Translations under genes and position numbers: made by a program
In this document: positions 61,601-64,000 of the stretch, one piece after another
Layout: each line of letters opens with the position of its first letter
Numbering within the stretch: the stretch's first letter is position 1
NCBI GenBank assembly: GCA_032358255.1
Contig: JAULBX010021631.1
Span: 1-64,000 of the forward strand
DNA: 64,000 nucleotides
Reading direction: 5' to 3'
DNA from: Heterotrichella gracilis
Taxonomy: Eukaryota; Sar; Xanthophyceae; Tribonematales; Xanthonemataceae
The notes under the pieces: generated by a model
Seen by the model: only the letters and a program-made list of their open reading frames with translations
Told to the model about the DNA's origin: nothing
The model's database searches: none

Positions 61601-62399
61601 GCCTGTCACTTGCCGGACCGGCTGGCGCCCCTAGGGCCTGCGCCGCTGGGACCTGCGGCTGAAAGGCAATGACAAGGGAACATTCGCTCCAGACACCACC
61701 AGAAACGAGATGAAAGACCGTGGGTAGTGGGTGGTGGAGATGGGGATGTGGGCAGAGGGGCCACATGGCAAAGACCCATGAACCAAAGTAGTTACAAATT
61801 TGGCGTACTCCAACCAAGTGCATCCTTGGTTCCGTACAAACAAACAAACAAACAAACAAAAGGCTTGGTTCCGTACTGCGCGTTTATGAGCAAACTTACA
61901 AGCAAACTGCCCACAAGCGCAAGCGAACCATCATGCATGACACACCCCCTGCTCCCATCCCTTATTCCACCACCATGAGAATCACCCCTGGTCTGCCGCT
62001 GCACCCACCACCACCACCACTTGTCTCCCCCTGCACCCACCATCCATGCCACTTCAAATATAACTTTAGAATTTGTTTCAATCTCGATTTCGATTTTCTA
62101 ATCCTGAATCGAGCGTTTACTTTACTTATGTATCCCACCTTCCCACCCCGCTTGCAGGCATCCCCGAGCCCTCCCTGGTTGACCAGCTGGGTGTGATTAA
62201 CCCATGCAGCGCAAGGGAGCTGCTGAGGAGGATGGTGGCGGGGGGCAGGCTGAGGGTCAAGAGGGTGGGGAGCGGGGCAGGGGTGGGGTCGCGGCCGCCG
62301 GCGCTGTTTGGGCGTGGTGGTGGCAGCGGCGGTGGTGGTGGTGTGGTGCGGGCCTACTTTGTGGATGTGGAGCAGTGTTTTGCTGGGCCGGCGGTGTGA
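46677..62399 (+). CDS. GTF3C1: TFIIIC B-block-binding large subunit
   Basis: Orthologue of human GTF3C1 and yeast TFC3 (tau138), which binds the B box of tRNA genes to recruit RNA polymerase III. Thirty-four in-phase exons give 1958 aa, near the plant length. Starts: 46677, 47169, 47395, 47636, 48079, 48453, 48866, 49279, 50039, 50518, 51085, 51485, 52079, 52499, 52937, 53332, 53916, 54289, 54652, 55132, 55450, 55869, 56407, 56933, 57360, 57747, 58316, 58647, 58767, 59336, 59783, 60409, 60954, 62158. The B-block winged helix is RRVLELIGRARAKGALQSDL to NHILVRD (about 154-215). Further plant-like landmarks are KMVRAKL-type GARMIRARLMHTLV, MPVDLYLQAIG, DDYWAKVEW, the SANT-like WTLGEDRLLMESYFRWRS, and KYKRHRQALVDLF followed by MELLKSLLLLSDT. 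The acidic, Gly- and Ala-rich linkers are variable. The exon at 58647-58718 has a weak donor (gtcaaa) but matches the plant protein. Many introns carry exon-edge copies. Confidence 0.93.
49040..49250 (+). repeat. Copies of TFIIIC exon 7 end and exon 8 start
   Basis: About 49048-49090 repeats the exon 7 end and intron start (tctggacaagctggcaggtg, gtggcaaatg). A shorter one is at 49117-49132 (gccctcatgcagcag). About 49193-49245 repeats the exon 8 start (cctacccgaccactcctggc). Confidence 0.9.
50763..50897 (+). repeat. Two copies of TFIIIC exon 10 end
   Basis: About 50763-50806 (gtgctgtggagggaatgccc) and 50832-50895 (ggcggggctacatgctgtag, gcggtgttcatggtgaggg) repeat the exon 10 end at 50680-50745. 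They are separated by TTTAGGG repeats at 50811-50833. Confidence 0.95.
52698..52868 (+). repeat. Copies of TFIIIC exon 14 parts
   Basis: About 52718-52765 repeats the exon 14 end (cttgatgagctgtgcacacg, then aaccctaggcgagg). About 52783-52866 is a worn copy of a longer part (gacctgtacctgcaggccat through gggaaaccctaggta). Confidence 0.85.
56029..56097 (+). repeat. GGT trinucleotide repeat in TFIIIC intron
   Basis: About 22 GGT units, broken once by GGC, begin directly after the donor of the exon ending at 56027. Confidence 0.95.
56629..56665 (+). repeat. Interstitial telomere array (TTTAGGG)5
   Basis: Five perfect TTTAGGG units inside a TFIIIC intron. The flanking unit gttgctgggggctgactg.tgtgttgcgttgg occurs on both sides (56597-56627 and 56681-56713), so the array sits between two copies of a direct repeat. 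Confidence 0.95.
58596..58650 (+). repeat. Copy of TFIIIC exon 29 interior forming an acceptor
   Basis: The string ctggccatgg... then aagtccctgctgctgctatcag resembles exon 29 (58779-58820, aagtccctgctgctgctgtcag). Its end is the acceptor of the small exon at 58647, so that splice site may derive from duplicated coding DNA. Confidence 0.7.
60460..60545 (+). repeat. Coding DHMAT pentapeptide repeat in TFIIIC
   Basis: A 15-base unit (gatcacatggccact) repeated about five times with changes inside the exon at 60409-60749. It encodes DHMAT-type units in a linker that is absent from the family in general. Confidence 0.85.
61490..61790. repeat. Long imperfect palindrome in last TFIIIC intron
   Basis: Two arms of about 145 bases, centred near 61640, are imperfect reverse complements. 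The outer arms share gtggcccctctgcccacat exactly (left 61518-61536; right on the minus strand near 61752-61772). The inner arms share cattgcct and other blocks. It could be a foldback MITE or a long-hairpin small-RNA precursor. No target-site duplication was identified. Confidence 0.8.
61836..61860 (+). repeat. CAAA tetranucleotide repeat
   Basis: About six CAAA units. A related string, cttggttccgtac, lies on both sides of it (61823 and 61863). Confidence 0.9.
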
Positions 62400-63151
62400 T
62401 GCACACTGCTGGGCAAGGGGGACGGCGGGGGGGACACAACGACTCATGTACCAATAGATTAATGAACATCGTTTACATGTACCAATTTTGAAATGGAATG
62501 CTGCACCAAAGCTCATGCACATCCGAGAGGCGGTACAGGCCCGTGGATTTGTAACTTCATTTAAATGTGGCGCCGCCAATCATCAATGGATTGATAATCC
62601 TGTGTGTTTTTCACTGCATTGTACGATTGCTGATGATGGCAACGGATTGTAACTTGAAAGCGCAAGCTGCTTGACTGCGTCTAGATGTAACAGTACTGTG
62701 ATGGGTCTGCCACAAAATGACATTGTATGCAAATGTTCACAAGGGAATACAATAGGAGTGCAGTCTAAACAACTGCATCTAAGCCTTCTTGGGTGCTCAT
62801 CAGGTTGGCCAGATGGCAATGCCGGTCACAAACAAACAAACTATTCTTGTCTTGTTTGAAAACACCCAGAGCCGCAAAAAAGGCGGGCATACACGAGCAC
62901 AGATATTTAAACAACACAGACAGGTAGCAATAAATAGCATATTGAAGTCGTGCGAGGTCTTGGCCCACTGCAAAAGCAGCGTTTGGGGCGCCCAAACATG
63001 GCAAACAAACAGGCTTGATAAATTAATAATACATAAGTGTTACACAAGTGGCTTTGTCACAGTGGTGGGTTTTCAAGCTGTTTCCTCTGGCAGGAGCAGC
63101 CTTTTTCCGCCCATTTTGCACACATTTTCCACCTGCTCTCCCACACTGATT
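62400..63151. other. Convergent 3' spacer
   Basis: Holds 3' UTRs of TFIIIC (plus) and the membrane-protein gene (minus). TGTAA, the usual chlorophyte poly(A) motif, occurs on the plus strand near 62550 and 62648. ORFs here have no recognisable content. Confidence 0.55.
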
Positions 63152-63925
63152 TCACCCCGTTTTCGCAATCTTCTTCACGGGAGTCCCCTTGAGCGCGTTG
63201 AGTGCGTATGCCCCCGATATGCCTGTGCACAGCAGCGCTGCGATGACTGTGGAGGTGGCAACAGCCCCGTCGCGGTACATGGGCCAGGAGGTGTAGGGGC
63301 CCTGCGAGCGGTGGAGGCTGTTGTAACAGTATGCTGTTGCTGTTGTTGATGGTGTTGTGAGAAGGTGGGGTGCCACAGGGTTGGGCGGCGCGGGGGGTGC
63401 TGCGGTTGGCGCTGAGGCAGATGCACATGCCAACGTTACATATCATTGTTGTACCGGCTTTGCTACCATTATGACCATTTTTTTAAATTTGCCAAAATGT
63501 GATGTAGGGAGATGGCAATTGCAATTGTGACAGTGGCTGTGATCCTAATCGGGCGTAAGATCAATATGCTTTTGCCCCAGCAAACGCTTGCCACTTACAT
63601 ATGTCATTGCACCGTGCCAGCATCCTCCTTCCTTCTGGTGCTGCCCACCCCCCACCCTATCCACCCACCCGCATCCATCCAATTGCAACCCCTCGCCCCT
63701 CGCCCCCCCACACCCACCTGCACGTTCGCCTTGCCTAGCACCGACCAGAGGAATCGCTGTGTGGCGTTCTGCCACAGCGCCCCCGCACACAGGTACATGC
63801 ACGCCTTGTGCCGGGCAAACTGCCTGGCCCGCACAAAGTAGAGGCCCAGGGGGGCGGTGATAGCGATGATGACCAGGGAGAGGAAATCGGTGGCCCAGAT
63901 GGCGGGGCCCATGTCCACCATGCCC
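63152..63925 (-). CDS. Small multi-pass membrane protein, 3' part only
   Basis: Two exons on the minus strand (63718-63925 and 63152-63301) join in phase and end at TGA. The 5' part lies beyond the window. The visible 119 residues have one hydrophobic helix (LSLVIIAITAPLGLYFV), a polar RQFARHKACMYLCAG stretch, a QNATQRFLW segment and a second helix (STVIAALLCTGISGAYAL), ending VKKIAKTG. The HxxxM pattern recalls DUF2306/DUF420-type membrane proteins, but this is only a resemblance. Function unknown. Confidence 0.5.
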
Positions 63926-64000
63926 CTGGGGAAAAAGCGAATTGGAATTGTATGCACAAATGGGTCCATGGGGCATTACCCCTTGTGGATGGAAACCCGA

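Overview
The window is nuclear DNA of a green alga, most likely a chlorophyte. It carries an LHCII-type light-harvesting gene, a plant-type Alfin-like PHD protein, a root-cap/VWD-domain wall protein with SPPPSP repeats, a plant-style receptor-like kinase and a TFIIIC large subunit that resembles the plant form. GC is high, genes have many short exons, and plant-type telomere motif (TTTAGGG/CCCTAAA) is scattered through introns and spacers. Genus cannot be fixed from sequence alone.

Layout. 1-80 is a GTGTGG satellite and 81-2735 is gene-poor. 2736-4318 (-) is LHCII. 5941-7396 (+) is the SWR1 subunit SWC6/ZNHIT1, first exon not found. 8739-15190 (+) is a 12-exon membrane-anchored TPR protein of a bacterial-type family with a CxxCH motif. 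15.4-18.5 kb is an AT-rich stretch with what may be an old, broken mobile element. 18513-26400 (-) is a secreted FN3/proline-rich/root-cap-domain protein. 26.4-29.9 kb is spacer. 29868-37404 (+) is a receptor-like kinase with a ricin-B-like ectodomain. 39046-42529 (+) is a long-chain polyprenyl diphosphate synthase. 43854-45275 (+) is an Alfin-like PHD protein. 46677-62399 (+) is the TFIIIC B-block subunit (34 exons). 63152-63925 (-) is the 3' end of a small membrane protein gene that runs off the window.

Exon models were built by hand from ORFs, GT-AG sites and phase. The six multi-exon models other than SWC6 and the partial gene close in frame from ATG to stop: LHCII 246 aa, TPR 692, root-cap protein about 1197 (one donor uncertain), RLK 1031, prenyl synthase 426, Alfin-like 258 and TFIIIC 1958. 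The genes do not form a pathway. SWC6, the Alfin-like protein and TFIIIC all act in chromatin or transcription, but nothing suggests co-regulation.

The most unusual signal is in the introns. In the TPR, root-cap, RLK, prenyl-synthase, TFIIIC and SWC6 genes, introns contain decayed tandem copies of the adjacent exon edge together with its splice site, interleaved with telomere-like heptamers. On the sense strand these introns tend to be G-rich (gtgggt, TTTAGGG) after the donor and C-rich (CCCTAAA, CCCACC) before the acceptor, so the two intron ends are partly complementary. The LHCII and Alfin-like genes lack this and use ordinary donors. A long imperfect palindrome also sits in the last TFIIIC intron.
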